Shown here piece after piece: positions 23,403 to 32,345 of a stretch of DNA of 64,000 nucleotides. Location of the stretch: NCBI GenBank assembly GCA_963971575.1, contig OZ020624.1:13912625-13976624 (forward strand). The letters run 5' to 3'. The first letter of the stretch is position 1; each line of letters starts with the position of its first letter. The position numbers were made by a program, and so were the translations under genes. The notes beneath the pieces were generated by a model. It saw only the letters and a list, made by a program, of their open reading frames with translations, had not been told where the DNA came from and did not search any database. The DNA is from Liopterus haemorrhoidalis. Lineage: Eukaryota; Arthropoda; Insecta; Coleoptera; Dytiscidae.

Positions 23403-26334
23403 ACTTATATACTGAACTGTCAGCTAGTGATTATGACGTAATTATGTTAACGGAAACGTGGCTGAATGATACGGTTTTGGACTCAGAAATCTGTGATTTA
23501 AGCAAATACATCATATATAGACGTGACCGTAATTTTATTAACAAACGTGAAGGCGGCGGTGTGTTGATAGCTGTGTCCAGGGTGTTAAACTCTAAACAGC
23601 AGGTATCATGGAACTCGCAAACAGAAGATATATGGGTTACTATTTTTGACAAAACGAGAATTAACTTATGTTGTGTGTTCCTTTCCCCACCTGTGAATCA
23701 AGCTGAGTTCAACGCCCATTGTGATAAGTTATGTCAAATCACAACAAGTTATTCAAACGATACCTTTTTAATATTGGGTGATTACAACTTGCCTCTTATT
23801 GATTGGGTATGGAATAATGCGTTCTGTGATCCACTCCTTTTAAGAAGATTTATAATGTATATGGACTTTATTAATAATTTAACATTATGTAATCTTCGAC
23901 AATTTAATAATATTCATAATGTCCATGGTAGAACACTCGATTTGGTTCTTAGTAATTCCAATGTAAAAGTTGAAAAATGTTGTGGACTTCTCGAAAATGA
24001 CGTGCATCATCCATCGTTTCATTTAGAATTACAGTTTAGTGAAAAAATAGTCAATCTTGCTGAAAAAATTATCCCAACATTGAATTTTAAGTCATGCAAT
24101 TATGAAGAAATAATTTATAAACTCTCCTGTGTTAATTGGATAGATATTCTAGTTAATATAGATGTGAATATGGACGATGACATTTTTTATAATATTTTAA
24201 ACTCTCTAATTACAAATTATGTTCCGTGCCGTAAACAAAAAAACAAAAAATTTCCACTCTGGTTTTCGACACCCCTAATAAAAATTATTAAAGAGAAAAA
24301 TAAAGCTCATAAAAAATGGAAAACTTACAAAAATATGCATGATCAACTGACATTTGAATTACTAAGAAGTAGAGTAAAAAAGCAAATGAAATTAGATCAT
24401 AAAAATTATGTTAATAATGTAGAATTAAACTTGCAGAATAATATTAAAGAATTTTGGAGTTATGCTAAAACATTTAATAAAAAAAATGGTTTACCTAAAA
24501 CAATGCATTACAGAAATCATGAAGCTCAGACAGGTCAGGATATTTGTAATTTATTTGCCGATTTTTTTCAGTCAATGTTTACTAAACCAGATTCAGTAAC
24601 AGACGGTAATATCAACTCGGTCCAGGCATTCCCAACAAATACGATACTTAACATTGGTACTCTACACTTATCTGAGGCAGATATTAAGGAAAAATTATTG
24701 AATCTTGACACTACCAAGGGTACAGGACCAGATAACATTCATCCTATATTTATAAAAACTTGTGCCTTCTATTTGGTTAAACCACTACACATCATATTTA
24801 ACAAATCATTGCAAAGTGGCGTATTTCCTGACAAGTGGAAACAATCTTACATAACACCAATTTTTAAATCTGGGGATGTTAGTGAAATTGCAAACTATCG
24901 ACCAATATCAAAGTTAACTACATTCGCTAAACTAGCTTAAGACTACTAAACCATATATAGAAACCGCAATTATTTCTGAGCAACATGGTTTCTGTAAAGG
25001 GAAATCAGTTTTAACTAATTTAGTACCTCTCACCCAATTTTTAGCTCAAAATATGGATGGCCGGAAACAAATAGATGTAATTTACACTGATTTCGCTAAA
25101 GCGTTTGATCGTGTTAATCATGCAATATTATTTAAAAAACTGTTGGAACTAGGTTTTCATGGCAATCTCCTAAGATGGATAATTTCATATATTAGTAATA
25201 GGTCGCAAGTAATTACAATTAAAGGATATAAATCTCGTAAAGTTCCGATAACATCGGGGGTGCCGCAAGGAAGTCATCTAGGACCGATTTTGTTTAATAT
25301 ATATGTAAATGATATATCTAAATATATAAAAAATAGTTCATTTTATTTATTTGCCGACGACTTAAAAATTGTAAAACCTATTGTCACCCCGGATGATTGT
25401 TATAAACTTCAGGAAGATATTGATAGTTTATTTAATTATTGTAAATTAAATAATTTAAGCTTAAATATTAATAAATGTAGCTGTATAAGTTTTACTAGAA
25501 AAAGATCTCAATTTTCTTATAACTACTCTATTAATGGAGAGTCACTAGAGAGAAAATCAGTAGTGCGTGATCTAGGTGTATTACTTGATAGTAAGTTATC
25601 CTTTAATGATCACGTGGATTATATAACGAAAAAATCTTATAAAATGCTTGGCCTACTAACACGTACATCTAAATATTTTATAACCCCAAATTCATACAAA
25701 ATCTTGTTTAATGCTCTAGTCAGACCTCATTTGGAATATGTGTCAGTAATTTGGAACCCCAATTATCAAATCAATATTTTAGCACTTGAAAAAATTCAAA
25801 GAAAATTTACTAGAATTGTTTATTTTAGATTGAATATGCCTACTAATACATACTCAAATAGGCTAACTGCATTAAATATGGTTACATTAGAATCGAGAAG
25901 GAAAATTACTGATCAGATCTTTCTATATAAAGTGTTAAATAATGACATCTTTTCTACTGAAATAATTAACTACATAAAATTTTTAGTTCCATCAAAGAAC
26001 CTAAGAATTAAAACATTATTTTTTGTTGATCAATGTAAAACAAATTACTACTACAATGCTCCTCTGAACAGAATTTTAAACGCATACAACAAATATTTTT
26101 CAAATGTAGATATATTTAATATAAATGAGAGGCAACTAAGAATGAAATTACTAAACTTAGCAAATTAAAACTTATTGTATTAGACTATTAAGCAAATATT
26201 GTAAATCTATGTAAGTAACTATATATCACTATGTTCTGTGTATATTAGATGTAAACAGTGGGAACCTATACTGGCTTTTATGCTGTTGGTTCTCCTTAAA
26301 TAAAATAAAATAAAATAAAATAAAATAAAATAAA
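23403..26334 (+). mobile_element. 5'-truncated LINE inserted into the L2/CR1-like LINE
   Basis: Begins inside its endonuclease domain at about 23403, so it is 5'-truncated, and ends with a clean (AAAAT)n tail at 26298-26334. The host LINE resumes immediately after. Related to the LINE at 15467-20005 by ORF2 layout and motifs. No TSD was found; the host has lost its RT core at this point. Confidence 0.85.
23408..26168 (+). pseudogene. LINE ORF2: endonuclease (truncated) and reverse transcriptase
   Basis: The endonuclease starts at MLTETWLND (23444), then YRRDRNFINKREGGGVLIAV, LILGDYNLPLIDW (about 23770) and the VHHPSFHLE block (about 24005). Reverse transcriptase: YITPIFKSGD, NYRPISKLT, YTDFAKAFDRVNHA (about 25085), SGVPQGSHLGPILFNIYVND (about 25255), LFADDLKI (about 25350), then thumb and C-terminus to TAA at 26166-26168. 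The only break is a one-base shift near 24937 in the fingers region. The copy is close to intact and likely young. Confidence 0.9.
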
Positions 26335-27028
26335 AATAGTCTCCTCTACAACGCCAGCAAGACCGAGTACATTGTGTTCCAGCCACGAGGCAAAAAGTAC
26401 AATGCTCCTGGCATAAGTCTCAATGGTACCACAGTCAAGCAAGTGTCATCTGTTACCTACCTCGGCCACATTATCTCAGATAATATGTCCGAAAACGCTG
26501 ACATTGAACGACAGTGTAGAGCTATATGTGTCCGCGCTAACATGTTGAATAGGAGATTTGCGAAATGTAACCCTAGTATACGAGTCTACCTTTTTAAAAC
26601 ATACTGTGCTAATTTTTATACCGCACCTCTCTGGGTACATTATAGCAACAGTTGTTTCCGTAGACTCGTTACTTGTTACAATAATGCATTCCGCCTTATT
26701 AATAATCTACCGAGTGTTGTAGCGCTAGTAGTATGTTAGTTAATAGTAATGTCAATACGTGTAAATCAGTTGTAAGAATGAATGTGTGTAATTTTAGATC
26801 TCGTTTGTACAACTCTGTAAATTCGCTTGTCCGCTCTTGCTTACGGACTTTGTCTTCACTAGGTCTTGGGCGACGGCGGTCGGATTTGTACAAACGACAT
26901 TATAATGTATAATTTGTAAACAATACTGTGTTATTTGTTCCTTTATGTTTTATTTTTTTCTTTTTTCTTTTTTGTTTTGTTTGTATTATTTATTATTGTT
27001 AATAATGGCTACGTGCTGTAATATTAAA
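26335..27028 (+). pseudogene. 3' part of the L2/CR1-like LINE (RT thumb and 3' UTR)
   Basis: Opens with LLYNASKTEYIVFQPRGKKY, a sequence that follows the YADD core in this LINE group, then SVTYLGHIISDNMSENADIE, RLVTCYNNAFRLINNLPS and, in a shifted frame, a Cys/Arg-rich C-terminus to about 26905. The 3' UTR is interrupted at 27029 by piggyBac. The AT-rich tail may continue at 29443-29476. Confidence 0.75.
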
Positions 27029-27300
27029 TTAACCCTTTATTACTCGCACGAAGAAAATTACATAACTGCTCGCATGGGGTCACAGGTGACCCCAAATTGT
27101 AGGAATAATTTTTATTATTTATTAAATATATAAGTAAATAAAACTTGTTTATTATTAAAGTGCTTTATTAATTCTATTATAATTAAAAGGAATAACATGA
27201 ACTAAATATCTAATTAAACAAAAAACAAGCTAAATTAAAATAATTATCAAAAATTAACAATTTATACTTATACTGAGAAAGTTAAAATTTTAGAATATTT

Positions 27301-27429
27301 TTAGGAACTCTCCGAAGCACTTTTATTACACTGTTGACAGTATATTTGAGAGTGATCATTGCACACAAACTTTGCGCATTTTGTGCATTTTGTTGGTACT
27401 TTTCGATCGGTTTTTCGCGGGCAGTTGTT
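27301..27429 (-). pseudogene. piggyBac cysteine-rich C-terminal domain beyond a TGA
   Basis: In the same frame as the transposase, after the TGA, the minus strand reads on with CTKCAKFVCNDHSQIYCQQC and a stop at 27301-27303. This C-x2-C ... C-x2-H ... C-x2-C arrangement is the cross-brace zinc finger that recognises subterminal repeats in piggyBac. With it the protein would be about 594 residues, close to the usual family length. Only the single TGA separates it from the rest. Confidence 0.85.
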
Positions 27430-29082
27430 TCAACGCCCACGTTTTGTAGTTGTTGGTGGGACGCGGTTTTCCAATTCATGCACTTCCAAAAGCCGTTTTT
27501 TTACAATCTTCGGAGTTGCACTGACTTCAATTCGTCGTTTCTGGTGATTATGAACAAGTTCAACAGACAATTGCCGCAAAAAATGACGCCTCACGTGAGT
27601 ACGTGATTTGTTGGTATTTGCTCGATGTACAACGAGTGCATTTATGCCTGAAACATTTATAAGATGGAAAAAAATGGCTAACGGCCATCGTTTGGTACGC
27701 CTTCCTATGTTGTATGTACCACACAAGTGATCATTGGTATCCACTCCTCCTTTGGTGCTGTTGTAATACATTATTATTTCAGGCTTCCGCTGGTCACTTG
27801 AAGCTGGGTCGATATGAGCTGCATGGTGCATGGAAGATAGCAACACAACCGCTTTATTCGGTTTTGGAACATACGAAACCATAGCCATTGTCTTTTGAAA
27901 ACCGACAAGAGAGCTGAATTGAGTTCTAGTTTTGTTTGGCAAAAACTCCTGAGGTATATCGGGTTTGTTTTTCTTGAGTGTCCCAACTAAAGTGAGCTTG
28001 TAGGGCGGATCCAATAATTCATTTGCGAGTTTCACGCTCGTATACCAATTGTCTACGGTAACATTACGGTTACTCCCTTTTATCGGCTCTACAAGACGTT
28101 TTACTATGTCATTTGGGCTGTTTGAGACTTGGTAAGGACCTGCAGGCTGTTTGCCAGAATAAACCTCAAAGGCCAGCAAATAAAATGTTTTGGAGTCTAC
28201 CAATGCTTGGTTTTTTATACCGTATTTATTTGGTTTGCTTGGCATGTAAACTTTGCCTTTGAAACGGCCACGGAACCCAATCAATTGCTCATCTATCGTA
28301 ACATTTTCACCCGGCGAATAGACTTCTTGAAATTTTGCTAGCAACATGTCGCAGGTCTCACGTATAGCTGCTAAGTTATCAATTTGCAAACGTTCAGCTC
28401 GGGTTGTTTTATCGTCAAATCTTAGGCATCTCAGTAATAATAGAAAACGTTGATAGCTCATTGTCAGACGAAACATCTCCACACCAGTTCCATCGGTGGC
28501 CCAGAGATCTTTGAAATTGAGATGTGAGGCTCTCAACACTCCAGACATAATCAACAAACCCAGAAATGCTTTTATTTCTTCAACGTCTGTATCTTTTGCG
28601 TCACGTTCTCTATGAAACTTGTTTCTGACTTCCCCGATATATTGATTTGTACATGTTACAAGCAAACTGAAAATATCATCAGAAAAAAACAAACTAAAAC
28701 ATTCTAAAGCTGTCTTTGCTGATTTAGCTGCTGACTTGACACCTGGTAAGTGTATAATTATATTATGGCCTCGTGTTCTTATGGCGCTTGACGGTAAGGA
28801 CTTTGACCATTTTTGTTTAGAACCATTTCTCCCATTATGTCTAGTAAAATAGAAATTGTCATACTGCCTTGCAGAGACGTCTTCTTCGTTGTCAGACGAT
28901 TCACTTGATTGTGCGGACGATTGGTCGATTTCACTAGCACTATCGTGATCACTTTGTGTTATCTCGTCTAACTCCGAATCAGAATCTGACCCTCCAACTT
29001 GTTCTTCATCAGAAGCTTCTACCAACCATTGCGCAATTTGCTCTTCTCTTCTAACCATGACTAATTCTGGAAAAAAATACAA
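27430..29082 (-). CDS. piggyBac transposase (DDE), open for 550 codons
   Basis: Cut-and-paste transposase that excises and inserts at TTAA. The frame starts at 29082; a second ATG at 29056-29058 (MVRREEQ) is the more likely start. An acidic N-terminus rich in Ser, Asp and Glu precedes the DDE_Tnp_1_7 domain. Candidate catalytic Asp residues: VTIDEQLIGFRGR, VTVDNWYTS and KGGVDTNDHLC. No stop or frameshift occurs through the catalytic domain. A TGA at 27430-27432 ends the frame just before a Cys-rich zinc-binding tail that is still readable downstream (27301-27429). Immediate family: piggyBac/PGBD. It may be expressible but would lack the tail. Confidence 0.92.
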   Translation of the reverse strand: MYFFPELVMVRREEQIAQWLVEASDEEQVGGSDSDSELDEITQSDHDSASEIDQSSAQSSESSDNEEDVSARQYDNFYFTRHNGRNGSKQKWSKSLPSSAIRTRGHNIIIHLPGVKSAAKSAKTALECFSLFFSDDIFSLLVTCTNQYIGEVRNKFHRERDAKDTDVEEIKAFLGLLIMSGVLRASHLNFKDLWATDGTGVEMFRLTMSYQRFLLLLRCLRFDDKTTRAERLQIDNLAAIRETCDMLLAKFQEVYSPGENVTIDEQLIGFRGRFKGKVYMPSKPNKYGIKNQALVDSKTFYLLAFEVYSGKQPAGPYQVSNSPNDIVKRLVEPIKGSNRNVTVDNWYTSVKLANELLDPPYKLTLVGTLKKNKPDIPQEFLPNKTRTQFSSLVGFQKTMAMVSYVPKPNKAVVLLSSMHHAAHIDPASSDQRKPEIIMYYNSTKGGVDTNDHLCGTYNIGRRTKRWPLAIFFHLINVSGINALVVHRANTNKSRTHVRRHFLRQLSVELVHNHQKRRIEVSATPKIVKKRLLEVHELENRVPPTTTKRGR

Positions 29083-29442
29083 TACTTACAATAAAACGTA
29101 ATTTTTGAATAATTTCATTTTATCAAGCTGTAAAAAACATATTTAGAAAATAAATTTATACACTGGACATATAATAATACAAATCGAATTAATAATACAC
29201 AAAGAAATACATAAAATAAACAACTCGCCTCTTTCAAAAAAGTAACGTAATTACTCGCACGGGGTCACCGCTTAAGAGTGCAGCGACACGTCCTTCCACT
29301 CCCGTGACTTGGTCGCTATTGGAATACAAACTTCGACGTGGGTTATGAAGCTAGCGGGGGCGCGGGGAATTTCGAGAAACAGCAAATGCTTCATTTTTTA
29401 ATGCGAAATTGCTTTGACCTCATGCGACTAATTAAGGGTTAA

Positions 29443-29476
29443 ATATATATATATATATATATATATAAATATATTT
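29443..29476. repeat. (AT)n microsatellite
   Basis: About 15 AT units right of the piggyBac TTAA. It may be the tail of the interrupted L2/CR1-like LINE. Confidence 0.85.
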
Positions 29477-29730
29477 GATTCTGCTTGGACAGACAAATGT
29501 ATCAAACTTTTGATAGAACTGTACAAACTAAAAAAACCACAAGTGGAAGTAGGGAATATAAAAACATTAAAGAAAATGTGGGATATATTAAAAAATGAAA
29601 TGAAGGATACGTATCTGTATAATTATACATCAGCCCAAGTCGAAAACAAATGGAAATGTCTAGAACGGGCATACAAACAAACATGAGGGAAAAAACAGGT
29701 AGAGGGCGAAAGACATGTCCTTTTAAAAAA
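29477..29730 (+). pseudogene. Myb/SANT-like DNA-binding protein fragment (PIF/Harbinger type)
   Basis: The translation starts DSAWTDKCIKLLIELYK and continues with KKMWDILKNEM and QVENKWKCLERAYK, the Trp/hydrophobic pattern of the Myb/SANT trihelix domain in the accessory protein of PIF/Harbinger transposons. A stop lies at 29684-29686; in another frame the hallmark KTGRGRKTCPF follows (about 29693-29725). The protein would bind transposon ends and recruit the transposase. Further exons appear at 29792-29893 and, beyond the LTR element, at 35850-35860 and 35943-36054. Confidence 0.65.
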
Positions 29731-29791
29731 TAAGAGTAACTTGTTCACTTGTAGTAGATAATTTAAATAAAAGCGGTTTTTCGTATTGTAG

Positions 29792-29893
29792 AGAATTGAG
29801 TGAAAATTTGTCTCAGACATTCAATAAACCCATTATGTACCTTAGAAGTTAAAGAGCCAGAATCAAATTCTGATTCATCACAACAATGTAGTT
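29792..29893 (+). pseudogene. Exon of the Harbinger Myb-like gene, cut by an LTR element
   Basis: Follows an acceptor-like TATTGTAG (29784-29791). Reads ELSENLSQTFNKPIMYL then, after a one-base shift, KEPESNSDSSQQC. The exon is interrupted at 29893 by the LTR retrotransposon and resumes after its duplicated target AGTT at 35850. Confidence 0.5.
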
Positions 29894-31339
29894 TGTCGCC
29901 AGGCAGTCTGCGTACGTGCCTGACACAAAGGTTTTTTTTCCGTGACGTCACTAATCCTGCACGTGCAGCTTAAGTGTTTATGACTGGGTATTTCCTCGCT
30001 CCAAAATCCGAGCCAATCAGAGCGCAGGATCCGAGTTAAGCCGTCACCGAACCCGGCCAATAGGAGAGCCGATCGGAGTGGGGGTAAAACACCGGACTTC
30101 GAATAAAAACCCAAGCAACTAGAGAATTGGGACAGTATCCATCAGACAGTATCCATCAGACAGTATCCATCAGACAGTATCCATCAGATCAGCAACCAGC
30201 AAACAGTCTACCAGAATATACCTACGAGAAAATTATCAAGTGAGTTGAAAGAAGTCATCGGTCTAACCGAGAATACAAAAAGAATTTATGCACGCTGCAT
30301 ATTATTGTTTTATTCATATATTTCTTTGTTTTGTTTATTTTACAATAACTCTTGCAAGTAACGCTGACACCCCTTAGCGGTGCTTGCGATTGTTATCTGT
30401 ACTTGTAATACGTATGCACAGTGCGCTGATCGCCTCGGCGTGCCTGTGTCCCGTTCGCTGACGGTTTAGCGGACCTCGTCGATACGTATCCACGATCTTT
30501 TCTTCACGTTTGTCGCCTCACGTCAACGCCCGTTTTCTTCACGATATTCGCTTCACGTCAACGCCCGTTTTCTCCACGATATTCGCTTCACGTCAACGCC
30601 CGTTTTCTGCACATCTTCTACCGTCTCATCTCTTCAAGTCTACATCCGTTATCGCTACGTTGGCACCGTTCTACGTCCGTAGTCGTCTTGCCTGCCGCCG
30701 CCACGTTCGTACCCCCTGTTACGAACGCACGGTCCCACGCCGCACCAAGAAGCCAACGTCTACGGCGAAGGCCCTCTACGAGGTAGACGACCCCAGGACC
30801 CGCTGCTTCCCACCGCCGACACCGTCACCGCTCAAGGCAACAGCTCGCCCGCTCGCGCCGCTGTCACCCTTGTCGGTCACCACTCCTACTTCGGTGGCCA
30901 CTCCACCGATCACTCCAACTACTCCAGGAACAACGAAGAAGAATCGGAAACTACGGCGCCGCCTACTCGAGCTGTTCGGCTCTTCATCGCTGCCGTGAAC
31001 ACAGTGTCGAGCGACACTATCCAGCGACGAACGCCGATCATCGCATAGACCCGTCTTTTTCCTTCTCTCTCTTCCTTTCCTCTTTATTGTTATATATTAA
31101 TTATTATTCATTTTCATTATTGTTATCACTTCTATATAGATATTTTTCTCTCTGTTAATAAAAACCATAAACCTAAACTGTCCGACTATTATTTTTCAAA
31201 CCCTGGGGAACCAAGTTTTATCTTTCAGGGCATCTAGAACGGACGCGCATAGTTCAGACTCACCGCAACGCTAGCCGCGGCCGGTAGTAGTGGCCTCTCA
31301 CGCAGGGTTCGATCCCCTGGCTGAGTCCGTCCCGCAACA
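29894..31339 (+). repeat. 5' LTR of the gypsy-type element (1446 bp)
   Basis: TGTCGCC...CAACA. Differs from the 3' LTR by lacking a 225-bp in-frame segment of the LTR-encoded ORF (between about 30770 and 30772), by one fewer 14-bp repeat ACAGTATCCATCAG (four instead of five, from 30131), by one extra T at about 29932 and by a few substitutions. Confidence 0.92.
30510..30998 (+). CDS. LTR-encoded ORF, shortened copy (162 codons)
   Basis: Lies entirely in the 5' LTR and ends 344 bp before the PBS. It is the same protein as at 34795-35508 but lacks 75 codons in the middle; the deletion keeps the frame. The sequence is rich in Pro, Ser, Thr and Arg, with the C-terminal basic motif TKKNRKLRRRLLELFGSSSL. 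No known domain, signal peptide or membrane segment is visible. See the finding on LTR ORF conservation. Confidence 0.5.
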   Translation: MSPHVNARFLHDIRFTSTPVFSTIFASRQRPFSAHLLPSHLFKSTSVIATLAPFYVRSRLACRRHVRTPCYERTVPRRTKKPTSTAKALYEVDDPRTRCFPPPTPSPLKATARPLAPLSPLSVTTPTSVATPPITPTTPGTTKKNRKLRRRLLELFGSSSLP

Positions 31340-31341
31340 AG

Positions 31342-31359
31342 TGGCGCCCAACGTGGGGC
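31342..31359 (+). promoter_or_regulatory. Primer binding site, tRNA-Lys type
   Basis: TGGCGCCCAACGTGGGGC begins two bases after the 5' LTR. It is complementary to the 3' end of insect tRNA-Lys(CTT) including CCA, as I recall that tRNA. Confidence 0.8.
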
Positions 31360-31373
31360 CTGCAAAGCTGCAA

Positions 31374-32309
31374 ATGCGCAGTAAGACCACGAGAACTATG
31401 CCGTCTCGTAAAACTAGAGCCCGGTTCTCCCAGGTATCCGACGAGGCGTTCGTCGCAGGCGAGGACATGGCTCCTCCGGTGTATAATAGCACCTCTCCAA
31501 TCGCACATAACAGTGCTACAGAACGATCGGCGTACGACCCGATTGCCGAGCTGGCCAAAGTTTTGCGGGAAGGACTGGCCGGCGCTCCAGATTCCCGCTG
31601 GCGCCCAACAATACCTCCAACACGCCCCGCCCCATTCAGCGGGAGAATGGAAGAAGACCCGGTGCGCTTCATGTCTCAGATGGAAACATATTTCCAAGAC
31701 ATGGGGTACGTAGAGCCGGAATTTATGAGAGAAAACCTCGCCGGGGAGGCCCGCCGATGGATAGATCCCATCCTGAATGTTCCGACACAATGGAACACGT
31801 TCCGCAAGCGTTTCATTGCGAAGTTTGACGGAACACAGGTCAAGAAGCAAATTTATGTCTCCGTGCTCACCGATCCACAAGGCCCCCACGAAACCGGCAG
31901 AGATTTCGTGGCCAGGAAGATGGCTCTCGCGCACCGGTGTCACTCATCCGAAGTCGGCACGCTCGAGACGACCATAGGCCTCATGAGGACGAACTACCGC
32001 GCCGCTATCGCACAGCGACGGGTAGAGAGCTTTGACGAGCTGATAGACCTTGCCACGGACCTTGATGACATCCTGCTCGAGGCCGGACCGGTCGAAACGT
32101 CACGAGCCGCCCCAGCACGACAGACACAGGCCTCGCGCTATGCCAGCGATGGTCTACCTCCAGCGCCGTCACACAAGAGACGGGCCGCCTCCAGCGCCTC
32201 GTCACACAAGAGACGGGCCGCCGCCAGCGCCTTGTCACACAAGAGACAGGCCGCCGCCAGCGCCTCGTTATGCCAGAGACGGGCCGCCCCCAGCGCCCCG
32301 CTACACTGA
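31374..32309 (+). CDS. gag: Gag of the gypsy-type element
   Basis: Starts at 31374 or the next ATG at 31398, shortly after the PBS. Contains a Retrotrans_gag-like capsid region, with PTRPAPFSGRMEEDPVRFMS (about 31618), ENLAGEARRWIDPIL and WNTFRKRFIAKF. It enters a 33-bp tandem repeat (from about 32168), where the frame switches: the repeat is read as HTRDGPPPAPR-like units in the +1 frame that continues to the zinc knuckle, while this frame reads SHKRRAA and ends at 32309. The first repeat lacks two bases (TC) relative to the second, so the shift most likely reflects a small deletion rather than programmed frameshifting. Confidence 0.8.
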   Translation: MRSKTTRTMPSRKTRARFSQVSDEAFVAGEDMAPPVYNSTSPIAHNSATERSAYDPIAELAKVLREGLAGAPDSRWRPTIPPTRPAPFSGRMEEDPVRFMSQMETYFQDMGYVEPEFMRENLAGEARRWIDPILNVPTQWNTFRKRFIAKFDGTQVKKQIYVSVLTDPQGPHETGRDFVARKMALAHRCHSSEVGTLETTIGLMRTNYRAAIAQRRVESFDELIDLATDLDDILLEAGPVETSRAAPARQTQASRYASDGLPPAPSHKRRAASSASSHKRRAAASALSHKRQAAASASLCQRRAAPSAPLH

Positions 32310-32345
32310 CGACAGGCCCTATCTAGCTCCCCGATACGCGAGGGA
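32165..32345. repeat. 33-bp tandem repeat coding 11-residue Pro-rich units
   Basis: About five copies of ACACAAGAGACGGGCCGCC plus CCAGCGCCTCGTC, encoding HTRDGPPPAPR or RYARDGPPPAP in the frame that continues to the CCHC knuckle. A two-base length difference in the first unit breaks the gag-pol frame. Confidence 0.85.

Larger units (their letters stand above)
27033..29438 (-). mobile_element. piggyBac element, complete, TTAA target
   Basis: TTAA at 27029-27032 and 29439-29442 flanks a 2406-bp element. The ends are CCCTTTATTACTCGCACGA (left) and, reverse-complemented, CCCTTAATTAGTCGCATGAG (right). Both ends have subterminal GGGGTCAC motifs: the left as the palindrome GGGGTCAC-AG-GTGACCCC (27076-27093), the right within ACTCGCACGGGGTCACC (about 29254-29270). 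Length and structure match the canonical piggyBac type. It lies in the 3' UTR of the L2/CR1-like LINE. Confidence 0.93.

Noticed and set aside
29763..29951. Minus-strand 62-codon frame before the LTR
   Set aside because: Crosses the LTR boundary and is antisense to the Harbinger Myb-like exon, which has better support.
31260..31943. 227-codon minus-strand frame opposite gag
   Set aside because: GC-rich antisense shadow; no domain, and gag on the other strand has family motifs.
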